From Enterovibrio norvegicus DSM 15893 (GTDB lineage: Bacteria > Pseudomonadota > Gammaproteobacteria > Enterobacterales > Vibrionaceae): DNA of 59,527 nucleotides. The notes under the pieces were generated by a model, which was not told the origin of the DNA, did no database searches, and saw nothing but the letters and a program-made list of their open reading frames with translations. A program made the position numbers and the translations under genes. Shown here one piece after another: positions 1 through 7,723 of the stretch (the first letter of the stretch is position 1; each line of letters starts with the position of its first letter). Location: NCBI RefSeq assembly GCF_900115495.1, contig NZ_FOWR01000033.1, forward strand, positions 1 through 59,527. Direction: 5' to 3'.

Positions 1-157
1 AACCCGTCCACTCTTTTTTGTACGTCCGGTCAGGGTATGATGGCAAACGAGGGTCTTCTTTGTAGCGCGCCTGGTATTCCTTACGACTTGCTATCTTCAG
101 GCGCCGCGCCGCCTCACTGGCAGATTTTATGTCGGAATATTTCTGAGTCGCCCTCAT
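1..157 (-). CDS. gmtZ: Integrase-like protein of a GMT island, GmtZ-like (N-terminal part only)
   Basis: A reading frame opens at an ATG at 157 and runs off the left edge, giving 52 residues. Its ATG overlaps the stop codon of the upstream recombinase gene in an ATGA arrangement, so the two are very likely translated together. Residues 12-50 resemble the short integrase repeat: an alanine-rich helix (SASEAARRLKI) followed by a YQARYKEDPRLPSYPDRTY stretch. Such repeats occur in large recombinase-associated proteins of mobile elements. From memory, the gamma-mobile-trio (GMT) islands of marine gammaproteobacteria carry a gene of this kind, gmtZ, directly after gmtY. The assignment rests on this N-terminal similarity and on gene order. 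The remaining protein and the third gene, gmtX, would lie outside the window. Confidence 0.6.
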   Translation of the reverse strand, partial: MRATQKYSDIKSASEAARRLKIASRKEYQARYKEDPRLPSYPDRTYKKEWTG

Positions 158-1440
158 AAACTAAGACCACGCATTCTCGTTCTAATGTCTTCTCCTGACG
201 GCATAATGTATACAAGACAGCTATCGGGGCTTTTGTGATGCATGGCTTTTTGAATATCCAATTGCCCAAAGCCATGCTCTCTCAATCGGTATCCGTATGC
301 ATGTCGATGCCCATGTGGCGAAGTACCAGAGCTCTTTTCACTAATCATCCCTATGCGTCGTAGTGCTCGATTATATTTTTGGATAAAGTTTTTCTTTGTT
401 TCAGGATTACCTACATAGTTCGCGAATAAAAATGGGTGCTCAGTTCTTTTTATAAGCGGAAGGTAACGCAAGAGTATCTGAGTAAATTCGATTGCTCTGG
501 AGTATGGAAAAAACATCACATCAAACGAGAAGTTCTTGTTTGATAAGGCCGGGGACTTCCAACCGGAATGTAATTTATGTCCTCTTGGGTATTCATCTCG
601 AGGCGACATATTAAATTTTACCGAAAGATACTCACGCCGATTTTTGAAACCAACCGTAGGAACGACACCATCTGCAGGGTGGAAGACAGATACCAGGGCT
701 GCTGAGTCTTTGTTATCAATTGAGATATCGTCGACATAAATATGAAAACACTCTGATAATCTCAACCCGCCGAAGTGCATCAGCATAACTATCAGTTGAC
801 TGCCATAGTCGCCCTCGAAACCATGAGAAATCAGCGAGTCAATTTTATCCTCAGGAAACTGGTAGACATCCTCTGAGTGCAAAAACATGGGAACTCGAGG
901 ACCTTGTACCTTACGTACTTGGTTTAACTCTCTCTGTTTTGGGTCGTTTAAGTGGTTTAGAAACACTCGACTATGCCGGCGATAGTAGGCACACCACCGA
1001 ATTCTTTCTTCAGGACTGGTAGCTTTCCTTAAAGGGTTTATGTTGGGCAGTTGCGTTCCATAAACATCATCAATGAAATCACAATAACTGGTTACGTGAC
1101 CAAGTAGCACATTGACATCTACTGACTTTCGCGGGCGCCAAAATAACCCCGAAGGGTCGTTAACACCGTCAATTGTTCCAAAATGGAGGGCGTCTACAAA
1201 AGCACTCAACAGCTCAGTAGCCGATTGAAACTCACTTTGTTTTTCGTTAATAAATACAAGCAATAAAGTGACTGCATAACAATTACGTTCAAGCCATGAC
1301 TGTGATTTGCCACGTTTTGAGTAGATAAATCTTAAGTAGGATATTACGATTCCTTTCTCAGTAAAAAGTGCGGGAAGCTCTACCGCTGGGGATGTGGGGC
1401 TAGCAGTGTATCTAACCTTCTTTTTGATGACATAACCCAT
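154..1440 (-). CDS. gmtY: Tyrosine recombinase, GmtY-like
   Basis: This is a site-specific tyrosine recombinase, expected to cut and rejoin DNA through a covalent tyrosine intermediate. Counting from the ATG at 1440 (428 residues), the catalytic set is visible: Arg227 in GGLRLSE, the HxxR box at 376-379 (HGHR), His401 and the nucleophile Tyr411 in LVYI. The first 170 residues would be the core-binding domain. An upstream TTG at 1452 would add four residues, but the ATG looks more likely. The stop overlaps the start of a gmtZ-like gene by ATGA, and the gene lies about 150 bp inside a disrupted greB. This layout fits the integration module of a GMT island, which I recall from the family rather than from a search. 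It could instead be another large integrase of the same superfamily. Recombinase identity is secure; the GmtY subgroup is likely. Confidence 0.75.
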   Translation of the reverse strand: MGYVIKKKVRYTASPTSPAVELPALFTEKGIVISYLRFIYSKRGKSQSWLERNCYAVTLLLVFINEKQSEFQSATELLSAFVDALHFGTIDGVNDPSGLFWRPRKSVDVNVLLGHVTSYCDFIDDVYGTQLPNINPLRKATSPEERIRWCAYYRRHSRVFLNHLNDPKQRELNQVRKVQGPRVPMFLHSEDVYQFPEDKIDSLISHGFEGDYGSQLIVMLMHFGGLRLSECFHIYVDDISIDNKDSAALVSVFHPADGVVPTVGFKNRREYLSVKFNMSPRDEYPRGHKLHSGWKSPALSNKNFSFDVMFFPYSRAIEFTQILLRYLPLIKRTEHPFLFANYVGNPETKKNFIQKYNRALRRIGMISEKSSGTSPHGHRHAYGYRLREHGFGQLDIQKAMHHKSPDSCLVYIMPSGEDIRTRMRGLSL

Positions 1441-1451
1441 ACTCAGTCTCA

Positions 1452-1468
1452 ACTCAGGTATCCTGAGT
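1452..1468. promoter_or_regulatory. Inverted repeat in the recombinase promoter, possible operator
   Basis: A perfect 7-bp inverted repeat, ACTCAGG-TAT-CCTGAGT, lies 12-28 bp before the recombinase ATG. On the minus strand a TATACT sequence, a plausible -10 element, overlaps its outer edge. A protein bound here would block transcription of the recombinase operon. The binding protein is unknown. Autoregulation by an island product is inference. Confidence 0.4.
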
Positions 1469-1476
1469 ATAATAAA

Positions 1477-1568
1477 TAGTACAAAAGTTATGGTTATCTA
1501 CTTTTTTAATCACATTTATGGAAAGTTAAAGTGATGAGTTTTAGGTTTGGTTTTGCTTTTTTAGTACA
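1477..1568. repeat. Direct repeat TAGTACA near the island end
   Basis: TAGTACA occurs at 1477-1483 and again at 1562-1568, the second copy about 20 bp before the greB junction. Short direct repeats near an island end can be arm-type recombinase sites, but seven bases is short and chance is a real alternative. Confidence 0.2.
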
Positions 1569-1929
1569 TAGATATACATGGATCTTATACACCTACAATA
1601 AACGCATTCTGCGTGAAATTGACCGTCGCGTTCGCTACTTACGCAAACGCTTGGAAATCCTCCGCGTCGTCGATTACAACCCACAGCAAGACGGTAAAGT
1701 CTTCTTTGGCGCGTGGGTCGACATTGAAAATGACGACGGTGGCACCCTCTCATTCCGCATTGTTGGCCCAGATGAAATCTATGGCCGCAAAGACTACATC
1801 TCCATTGATAGCCCGATGGCACGCGCATTACTCAAAAAAGAAGTCGATGACGAAGCCATTGTGACGACCCCTGAAGGACCGAAGGTCTGGTACGTCAACA
1901 CCATTCGCTATCAACAAGACGAACTTTAA
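1531..1929 (+). pseudogene. greB: greB 3' fragment (transcript cleavage factor) cut by island insertion
   Basis: From about residue 20 onward this frame matches the transcript cleavage factor GreB, from the YxYNKR segment (near residue 48 of the E. coli protein) through EIDRRVRYL to the FKBP-like C-terminal domain with IENDDG, GRKDYISIDSPMARALLKK and WYVN. The first 19 or so residues are unrelated and come from AT-rich island sequence, which supplies GTG (1531) and ATG (1534) codons in frame. The missing part includes the acidic coiled-coil tip (Asp41 and Glu44 in E. coli) that drives RNA cleavage in stalled RNA polymerase. A product made from this frame should therefore lack GreB activity. 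The gene lies directly before tex, its usual place. The missing 5' half should sit at the far end of the island. Confidence 0.88.
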
Positions 1930-1966
1930 TACTGCCGCTCGCGGCGGTGACTCTCAAAGGAACACA

Positions 1967-4315
1967 ATGACCACTTCAATTTATCAACAGATTGCCAGTG
2001 AGCTAAACGTACGTGATGCGCAAGTTATCGCAGCCGTCACCCTGCTTGATGATGGCAACACCGTGCCCTTCATCGCGCGTTACCGTAAAGAAGTCACCAA
2101 TGGCCTTGATGACACTCAATTGCGTAATCTGGAATCTCGCCTCGGTTATTTACGCGAGTTGGAAGATCGTCGCCAAGTCATTTTGAAATCGATTGATGAA
2201 CAAGGAAAGCTGACCGATGGCTTGAAGAAAGACATCCTCGACGCTGACACCAAAAACCGCCTTGAAGACCTGTATTTGCCGTACAAGCAAAAACGCCGCA
2301 CCAAAGGGCAAATAGCGATTGAAGCGGGCATTGAACCGTTAGCGCATTCGCTTTGGCAACATCCTGAGCACGACCCGGAATCAGAAGCCACCCGTTACTT
2401 GAATGCAGAAGCGGGATTTGCGGATACCAAAGCCGTGCTGGACGGCGCGCGCGCCATTTTGATGGAACAATTCGCCGAAGATGCAGCTCTTTTGGATAAA
2501 ATTCGCCGCCATCTAAACCATAACGCCGAACTTCAAGCGCGTGTGATTGCAGGCAAAGAAAACGAAGGCGCAAAATTTAAAGACTACTTTGAACACGATG
2601 AGTTACTGACAAAAGTGCCGTCTCACCGTGCGCTGGCCATGTTCCGTGGCCGTAACGAAGGCATTCTCCAACTGTCACTGAATGCTGACCCACAACAAGA
2701 TGAGAAATCGACAGGTTCATACTGTGAAAACATCATCTGTTCGCACTACGACATAACCCTCGACACCGCCCCCGCGGACCGCTGGCGCAAGCAAGTAGTG
2801 AGTTTCGCGTGGCGCATTAAGATCTTAATGCACATGGAAACCGAGCTGATGGGCAACTTACGTGAGTTGGCTGAGAATGATGCCATCAGGGTATTTGCCG
2901 ACAACCTGAAAGACTTGCTCATGGCCGCGCCAGCAGGCCCTCGCTGCACCTTGGGTATCGACCCCGGTTTGCGCACAGGCTGTAAAGTTGCCGTGGTTGA
3001 TAACACGGGTAAGCTACTCGACACTGCCACCATTTACCCCACCGCGCCGCACAACAAGACGGTTGAATCGGCACGTGTGGTCATGGCGCTGGTGAAAAAA
3101 CACCATGTAGATTTAATTGCTATCGGCAACGGTACAGCTTCCCGTGAAACCGATACGTTTGTGGCTGGCATGTTGAAAGATGCGGGCGAGAAAATCCAGA
3201 CCGTGATGGTGAGCGAAGCTGGCGCATCGGTGTATTCCGCGTCAGAACTGGCAGCGGCTGAATTCCCGGGGCTAGACGTTTCACTGCGCGGCGCGGTGTC
3301 GATTGCTCGTCGCTTGCAAGATCCGCTGGCAGAGCTGGTAAAAATTGACCCTAAATCTATCGGTGTGGGCCAATACCAACACGACGTCAGCCAAAGCCAA
3401 CTGGCAAAACGTTTGGACGCCGTGGTCGAAGACTGTGTGAACGCCGTCGGTGTAGACGTGAACAGTGCCTCTGCCGCATTGCTGACCCGCGTTGCCGGCC
3501 TTTCCACCACCATGGCTGCCAACATCGTGGCATTCCGTGATGAAAATGGCCGCTTTGGTGAGCGTAAAACCTTACTGAAAGTGCCGCGCTTGGGGCCAAA
3601 AGCCTACGAACAGTGCGCGGGCTTCTTGCGCGTCATGAAAGGGAAAAACCCGCTAGATAGCTCATCTGTTCACCCAGAAGCTTACCCAGTGGTGAAGCGC
3701 ATTGCTGATAACACAGGCAAAGCCGTTGACGCCATGATCGGTAACCTCGACTTCTTGCGTAGCGTGAACGCCTCAGAGTACGCCGATGATACGTTTGGTA
3801 TTCCAACGGTGACAGACATCCTCGCCGAGCTGGCGAAACCCGGACGTGACCCACGCCCTGAATTTAAAACCGCAACGTTTGCCGACGGCGTAAACGAAGT
3901 GAAAGATCTGATCCCAGGCATGGTGCTGGAAGGCTCAATCACCAACGTGACCGCATTTGGCGCGTTTGTTGATATCGGTGTTCACCAAGACGGCCTCGTT
4001 CACATTTCAGCATTGTCAGACAAATTCATTTCTGACCCCCGAGAAGTGGTGAAAGCAGGCGACGTGGTCAAAGTAAAAGTGATGGACGTGGATCTTGCGC
4101 GTAAACGTATTGCGCTTTCCATGCGTCTAAACGACGAACCTGGCGCAGACAACAAACCTGCAAGCCGCGGCAATGCGAACCGTGACACTCGCTCAGCGCG
4201 TCCTCAAGAACGCAGCCAACCAAATCGTGCGCCATCAAACAACAACCAAGGTGGCAATTCATCAGCCTTTGGTGGTGCGTTTGCTGATGCCTTTGCCAAA
4301 GCGAAGCGTAAGTAA
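1967..4315 (+). CDS. tex: RNA-binding transcription accessory protein Tex
   Basis: Tex is a large conserved nucleic-acid-binding protein, related in fold to eukaryotic Spt6 and affecting transcription and gene expression. At 782 residues the length is normal for the family. The N-terminal helical region is followed by a YqgF/RNase H-like domain starting near residue 328 ([17 protein letters not shown]), helix-hairpin-helix segments around 490-560, and an S1 RNA-binding domain near residues 645-720 ([19 protein letters not shown]). The tail after it is rich in Asn, Arg and Ser and probably disordered. An AAAGGA ribosome site lies just before the ATG. The gene begins 37 bp after the greB remnant, and a strong terminator follows. 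Confidence 0.96.
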   Translation: MTTSIYQQIASELNVRDAQVIAAVTLLDDGNTVPFIARYRKEVTNGLDDTQLRNLESRLGYLRELEDRRQVILKSIDEQGKLTDGLKKDILDADTKNRLEDLYLPYKQKRRTKGQIAIEAGIEPLAHSLWQHPEHDPESEATRYLNAEAGFADTKAVLDGARAILMEQFAEDAALLDKIRRHLNHNAELQARVIAGKENEGAKFKDYFEHDELLTKVPSHRALAMFRGRNEGILQLSLNADPQQDEKSTGSYCENIICSHYDITLDTAPADRWRKQVVSFAWRIKILMHMETELMGNLRELAENDAIRVFADNLKDLLMAAPAGPRCTLGIDPGLRTGCKVAVVDNTGKLLDTATIYPTAPHNKTVESARVVMALVKKHHVDLIAIGNGTASRETDTFVAGMLKDAGEKIQTVMVSEAGASVYSASELAAAEFPGLDVSLRGAVSIARRLQDPLAELVKIDPKSIGVGQYQHDVSQSQLAKRLDAVVEDCVNAVGVDVNSASAALLTRVAGLSTTMAANIVAFRDENGRFGERKTLLKVPRLGPKAYEQCAGFLRVMKGKNPLDSSSVHPEAYPVVKRIADNTGKAVDAMIGNLDFLRSVNASEYADDTFGIPTVTDILAELAKPGRDPRPEFKTATFADGVNEVKDLIPGMVLEGSITNVTAFGAFVDIGVHQDGLVHISALSDKFISDPREVVKAGDVVKVKVMDVDLARKRIALSMRLNDEPGADNKPASRGNANRDTRSARPQERSQPNRAPSNNNQGGNSSAFGGAFADAFAKAKRK

Positions 4316-4340
4316 ACGACGTCATCGATTCTCCAGAGAC

Positions 4341-4370
4341 AAAAACAGCGCCTCAAGGCGCTGTTTTTTT
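4341..4370 (+). terminator. Intrinsic terminator after tex
   Basis: A hairpin with stem ACAGCGCC/GGCGCTGT, a TCAA loop and a run of seven T residues lies 25 bp after the tex stop. The opposite strand also carries an A/T run, so it may serve the convergent gene ending at 4428 as well. Confidence 0.9.
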
Positions 4371-4427
4371 ATGTTCAGATTTTTGCTCATGCCCAAGTCG
4401 ACACAATGGAGCCTAAACAGCAGACCG

Positions 4428-4922
4428 CTAAATCACGATAAGCACTTCAGAAGGGATATTCGCCACAGTGGCTTGTGAGTAGCGCATAGCAACCACGGCA
4501 CCTGTACGTTGTGATGCCTTAAGTTCATCGATTTTATCGAGAATTTCCTTCGGCAGCTTTATCTGCATGGAATAGCCGTTTTCATTCTTCGGCGTATAAG
4601 ACTCGCTCGACAACAAAGACGACAGATGGCTTAACGAATCATGTGCGCCGAAATGGCCACCGTTGAACTGGCTGGTGTTTTGCCTTAAATCAGCATAGTC
4701 AGGATGCTCTGATGGATCCCAAGACGGTTTACGGAGTTGTTTTTCTTCTTGATTGACGGGTTTTTCATGTTCAGCCGCGTTGGGCTGCTTGGCGGGAGCG
4801 ATTTTTTCACGCACACGATTGTCCCGCGCAACTTGCTCCGTTGGCGGGTTTACTGACGGTACGACAGCGGGGATGCTGACGTTAGCGGGTGAAATATTCA
4901 TGCCAATGTTATCTCCCAACAT
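4428..4922 (-). CDS. Unrecognised Pro/Gln-rich protein
   Basis: I do not recognise a functional family. The 164-residue product is hydrophilic, rich in Pro, Asn, Gln and Glu in its first 90 residues, and has no signal peptide or membrane segment. It ends in a more ordered stretch with a helix (LPKEILDKIDELKASQ) and a hydrophobic strand-like tail. The first ATG is at 4922. A second ATG at 4901 follows a GGGAG sequence at long spacing and is an alternative start. The gene is downstream of and parallel to another unrecognised gene (4999-5334); both occupy the gap between tex and bioH. From memory, other Vibrionaceae also have unnamed genes in this gap. Confidence 0.7.
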   Translation of the reverse strand: MLGDNIGMNISPANVSIPAVVPSVNPPTEQVARDNRVREKIAPAKQPNAAEHEKPVNQEEKQLRKPSWDPSEHPDYADLRQNTSQFNGGHFGAHDSLSHLSSLLSSESYTPKNENGYSMQIKLPKEILDKIDELKASQRTGAVVAMRYSQATVANIPSEVLIVI

Positions 4923-4951
4923 CGACCGAAGGCAGTCACCTTAAGGCATGC

Positions 4952-4969
4952 CGCGGGAAATGACCCGCG
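4952..4969. other. GC-rich hairpin between two unrecognised genes
   Basis: CGCGGG and CCCGCG form a perfect 6-bp stem around AAATGA, and flanking GCAT/ATGC bases can extend it. No T run follows on either strand, so it is not a standard terminator. It could be an RNA processing or attenuation element in the leader of the gene at 4428-4922. Confidence 0.3.
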
Positions 4970-4998
4970 AATGCTCGTGCTATATCTCTACAGCGAAA

Positions 4999-5334
4999 TT
5001 ACACCAATATCGCCAAGATGCCGCCTATCGTACCGATAGCAGATAAAACCTGCCCAGCGGTATATGCGTCATCGTCGTTACTTTTCACTTCGTCAGGGTG
5101 GTCCATGCCCAATGCCCCATAAGTGAAAGCCTCAACATCCGTCGATGCTGGTGTTTTGCCTTCGGCTTCCGTTGTTTTGTTGACAGTCTTCACGTCCGAT
5201 ACCTGATTGGCGACTTGCGCATAAGACTGTTTAGCACCCTCAGCTTGATTCTGCTCACCCGCCTTAACCTCTTGGTTAACTGGCGTTGGGCGTGCATACA
5301 TCTGTTGAGAATAGCCAACGTTACCTACATTCAT
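4999..5334 (-). CDS. Unrecognised small protein with hydrophobic C-terminal tail
   Basis: I do not recognise the family. Starting at the ATG at 5334, which has an AGGAGAGACC ribosome site at good spacing, the product is 111 residues. An upstream in-frame ATG at 5373 lacks such a site. The N-terminal 60 residues are rich in Gln, Asn, Lys and Val and look disordered. A short acidic segment (SNDDD) precedes a C-terminal hydrophobic stretch of about 18 residues ending at the last residue, resembling a tail anchor. There is no signal peptide. It is probably co-transcribed with the gene at 4428-4922, which has a similar disordered composition. Confidence 0.65.
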   Translation of the reverse strand: MNVGNVGYSQQMYARPTPVNQEVKAGEQNQAEGAKQSYAQVANQVSDVKTVNKTTEAEGKTPASTDVEAFTYGALGMDHPDEVKSNDDDAYTAGQVLSAIGTIGGILAILV

Positions 5335-5433
5335 TATGGTCTCTCCTGATGCCATAGCAAGTGACATGAACAAAGTATCGGCAGATTCAGTTTAAAATTT
5401 AGCCGCAATTCACTTTATTTTGATCACTTTTTC

Positions 5434-6216
5434 TTATCTGGATGGCAAACACTGTCCGCAGAAAGAGAGCAATTCTTCAGAAAAGTGTTCAGGATCAGAG
5501 ATAAACGGTGCATGCGACGCGTTGGCAAAAACTTGCCGCTGCGACTGCGGGGCTAAAACATCCAGCTCTTGTGCCACTCTAACCGGCACCAAACCATCTA
5601 ACCGACCGTACATCCGTAACCAAGGCACTGAAATATCGTGCAATTGTGGCCGTAAATCTGCTTCAGCAAGAATATCGAGCCCAGCTTTTAGTGCCTCAGG
5701 TTGAGGCGACGGGTGCGAAAGCACCGCCTTTTTTAGCCACTTGATATCTTGTCGTGCAGTCGGGCTTCCCATTGCCTGCAACGCCATAAATCGTTCAACT
5801 GTCGATGAAAAATCATCTTCCAATTGCGCCGAAAACGCTGACAGTACCTGAGGTTTAATCCCTCTCCATCCATGTTCCGCAGCAAATCGAGGTGAGCTAG
5901 CAACCGTCACCAAACCTTGCACTCGCTCTGGAGCGAGAAGCGCGGCTTGTGTGGCAATCATGCCCCCTAAAGACCAACCAACCCAAATCGCGTGCTGCGG
6001 TGAATTATTAAGCAAACACTGTGCCATTTCCTCTAATGAGAACGCATCTGTCGGTTGGCTATGCCCATAACCGGGAAGGTCGACACAATGAACGCGATAG
6101 CGATCAGTCAAGCGAGGAAGGAGTTGCTGCCAAACAGCACTGTTCATTCCCCATCCATGAATGAGAATCAGGTCGGAACCCTGGCCTTCCGTGTGCCAGT
6201 AAAGCGAAGTTGTCAT
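5434..6216 (-). CDS. bioH: Pimeloyl-[acyl-carrier protein] methyl ester esterase BioH
   Basis: BioH removes the methyl group from pimeloyl-ACP methyl ester, ending the disguised fatty-acid route that makes the biotin pimelate moiety. The 260-residue alpha/beta hydrolase shows the nucleophile elbow GWSLGG with Ser82, the acid Asp207 in YGRLDG and His235 in NASHAPF, at the same positions as in E. coli BioH. An HGWG oxyanion segment is at 20-23. It is divergent from the comF-like gene with only about 40 bp between start codons, the classic bioH-gntX arrangement. The other biotin genes are not in the window. Confidence 0.96.
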   Translation of the reverse strand: MTTSLYWHTEGQGSDLILIHGWGMNSAVWQQLLPRLTDRYRVHCVDLPGYGHSQPTDAFSLEEMAQCLLNNSPQHAIWVGWSLGGMIATQAALLAPERVQGLVTVASSPRFAAEHGWRGIKPQVLSAFSAQLEDDFSSTVERFMALQAMGSPTARQDIKWLKKAVLSHPSPQPEALKAGLDILAEADLRPQLHDISVPWLRMYGRLDGLVPVRVAQELDVLAPQSQRQVFANASHAPFISDPEHFSEELLSFCGQCLPSR

Positions 6217-6257
6217 TTACACTGCCTAAAACGTGTTGCTGGACCAAAACATCCTTT

Positions 6258-6947
6258 ATGTTGCGCTCTATCTTACGCGCTCTGCCATTGAGGTGTCAGC
6301 TTTGTCATCACAGGTTGGAGCAGCGCCAATATCCGTGGTGCGAAACCTGTTCGCAGAGTTTCCCCTCGTCACCACGTTGCATGCAATGCGGCCTTTCAAC
6401 GCCCTACACCATGGAAACGTGCGGACGCTGCCTCAACACGCCACCCGCATGGGACAACCTTGTGTGCCTCGGTGATTACACCTTTCCTTACGACACGCTC
6501 CTGCACAAATTTAAGTACCAAGGCCATTATTGGTTTGCAAAGCCCTTAGCCCGCCTGCTGGCAGAAAATATCGATGACCCTGCACCCTGTTTGATACCCG
6601 TTCCCATGCATTGGCGGCGACGTTGGGTGCGCGGATTCAATCACAGCACCGTGCTCGCCAACGCACTGGCAAGCCAGCTAGAACGTCCGTGTTTAGATAA
6701 AGCCTTAGTGCGCACACGTGCCACTCAGCAACAGCAAGGTCTCAGCCGTAAAGCGAGGCTTTCCAACCTGAAAGATGCATTCAACATCCATGGTGACCTG
6801 CCGTCTCACGTGGCATTGGTCGATGATGTGGTGACAACGGGAGCAACGTTGACGGAATTGTGCCGATTGTTGAAAGCACATGGCGTGATAAAGATAGATA
6901 TCTACGCGCTATGCCGCACGCCAACTGATGGAAAACAGAAGAAATAA
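6258..6947 (+). CDS. comF: ComF/GntX family phosphoribosyltransferase-like protein
   Basis: ComF-family proteins are linked to uptake and use of external DNA in naturally competent bacteria; their biochemical reaction is not settled. From the ATG at 6258 the product is 229 residues. The N-terminal part has several Cys pairs typical of zinc binding (CQLC, CETC, CMQC, CGRC). The C-terminal half is a phosphoribosyltransferase fold with the PRPP-binding signature ALVDDVVTTGATL. A TTG-like upstream extension to 6210 is open but would overlap the bioH start and lacks family similarity. It is divergent from bioH and followed by nfuA, as in E. coli gntX. Confidence 0.92.
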   Translation: MLRSILRALPLRCQLCHHRLEQRQYPWCETCSQSFPSSPRCMQCGLSTPYTMETCGRCLNTPPAWDNLVCLGDYTFPYDTLLHKFKYQGHYWFAKPLARLLAENIDDPAPCLIPVPMHWRRRWVRGFNHSTVLANALASQLERPCLDKALVRTRATQQQQGLSRKARLSNLKDAFNIHGDLPSHVALVDDVVTTGATLTELCRLLKAHGVIKIDIYALCRTPTDGKQKK

Positions 6948-7031
6948 TTACCCGCGTCCGTAGAGGGGTGATAGTCATGAAAAGAAAGAGTAAACTGTCT
7001 AAAACAAACTGGGCTATTCAGGTAAGAAGTC

Positions 7032-7616
7032 GTGTCTAATATTTTAATTTCAGAAAATGCACAAAGTCATTTCGGTAAGTTGCTAGAACAGCAACCGGAA
7101 GGCACCAATATCCGCGTATTCGTGGTTAATCCAGGCACACAAAACGCAGAGTGCGGCGTGTCTTACTGCCCACAAGACGCTATTGAAGCAAGCGATACCG
7201 AGTTAACCTTTAACGGTTTCCTTGCGTACGTTGACGAACTGAGCCTGCCTTTCTTGGAAGATGCAGAGATCGATTTCGTTACCGACAAAATGGGCTCTCA
7301 GCTAACCCTGAAAGCACCTAACGCGAAAATGCGTAAAGTGTCTGACGATGCGTCGCTTCTTGAGCGTGTTGAATACGTTATTCAAACCCAAGTGAACCCG
7401 CAGCTTGCCGGCCACGGTGGTCACATCAACCTTATCGAAATCACTGAAGACGGCGCGGCTGTTATTCAATTCGGTGGGGGTTGTAACGGCTGTTCAATGG
7501 TTGATGTTACGCTAAAAGACGGCATCGAAAAGCAGCTTCTAGAAGAATTCAGCGGTGAATTGACGGCCGTTCGCGATGTCACCGAACACGCGGCGGGCGA
7601 TCACTCTTACTACTGA
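7032..7616 (+). CDS. nfuA: Fe/S biogenesis protein NfuA
   Basis: NfuA is a carrier that delivers 4Fe-4S clusters to target enzymes and helps under oxidative stress or iron limitation. The 194-residue protein has an N-terminal A-type-like domain that has lost its cluster cysteines, and a C-terminal Nfu domain with the CxxC cluster site Cys151-Cys154 ([14 protein letters not shown]). Length and motif positions agree with E. coli NfuA. The start is a GTG; no ATG fits the conserved N-terminus. It stands alone with its own terminator. Confidence 0.96.
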   Translation: MSNILISENAQSHFGKLLEQQPEGTNIRVFVVNPGTQNAECGVSYCPQDAIEASDTELTFNGFLAYVDELSLPFLEDAEIDFVTDKMGSQLTLKAPNAKMRKVSDDASLLERVEYVIQTQVNPQLAGHGGHINLIEITEDGAAVIQFGGGCNGCSMVDVTLKDGIEKQLLEEFSGELTAVRDVTEHAAGDHSYY

Positions 7617-7640
7617 TTCAGTAAGAGACATCACCATAAA

Positions 7641-7665
7641 AAAAAGCTCCCGAGGGAGCTTTTTT
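7641..7665 (+). terminator. Intrinsic terminator after nfuA
   Basis: Stem AAAAAGCTCCC/GGGAGCTTTTT with a two-base GA centre and a T run lies 25 bp after the nfuA stop. It is symmetrical and may act on both strands. Confidence 0.9.
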
Positions 7666-7723
7666 CATGCCTACCGTTTCTGTTTATGCATCAGGCAATT
7701 ACATTAGGGCGACTGCATTAAAG

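Noticed and set aside
1531-1590. Island-derived N-terminus as a true alternative GreB start
   Set aside because: The replaced part contains the acidic tip and first coiled-coil strand of GreB, so the hybrid cannot be a normal GreB.
2178-3525. Antisense frames of 95-163 codons within tex
   Set aside because: They are shadows of a conserved coding sequence with strong codon bias; no similarity or translation signals.
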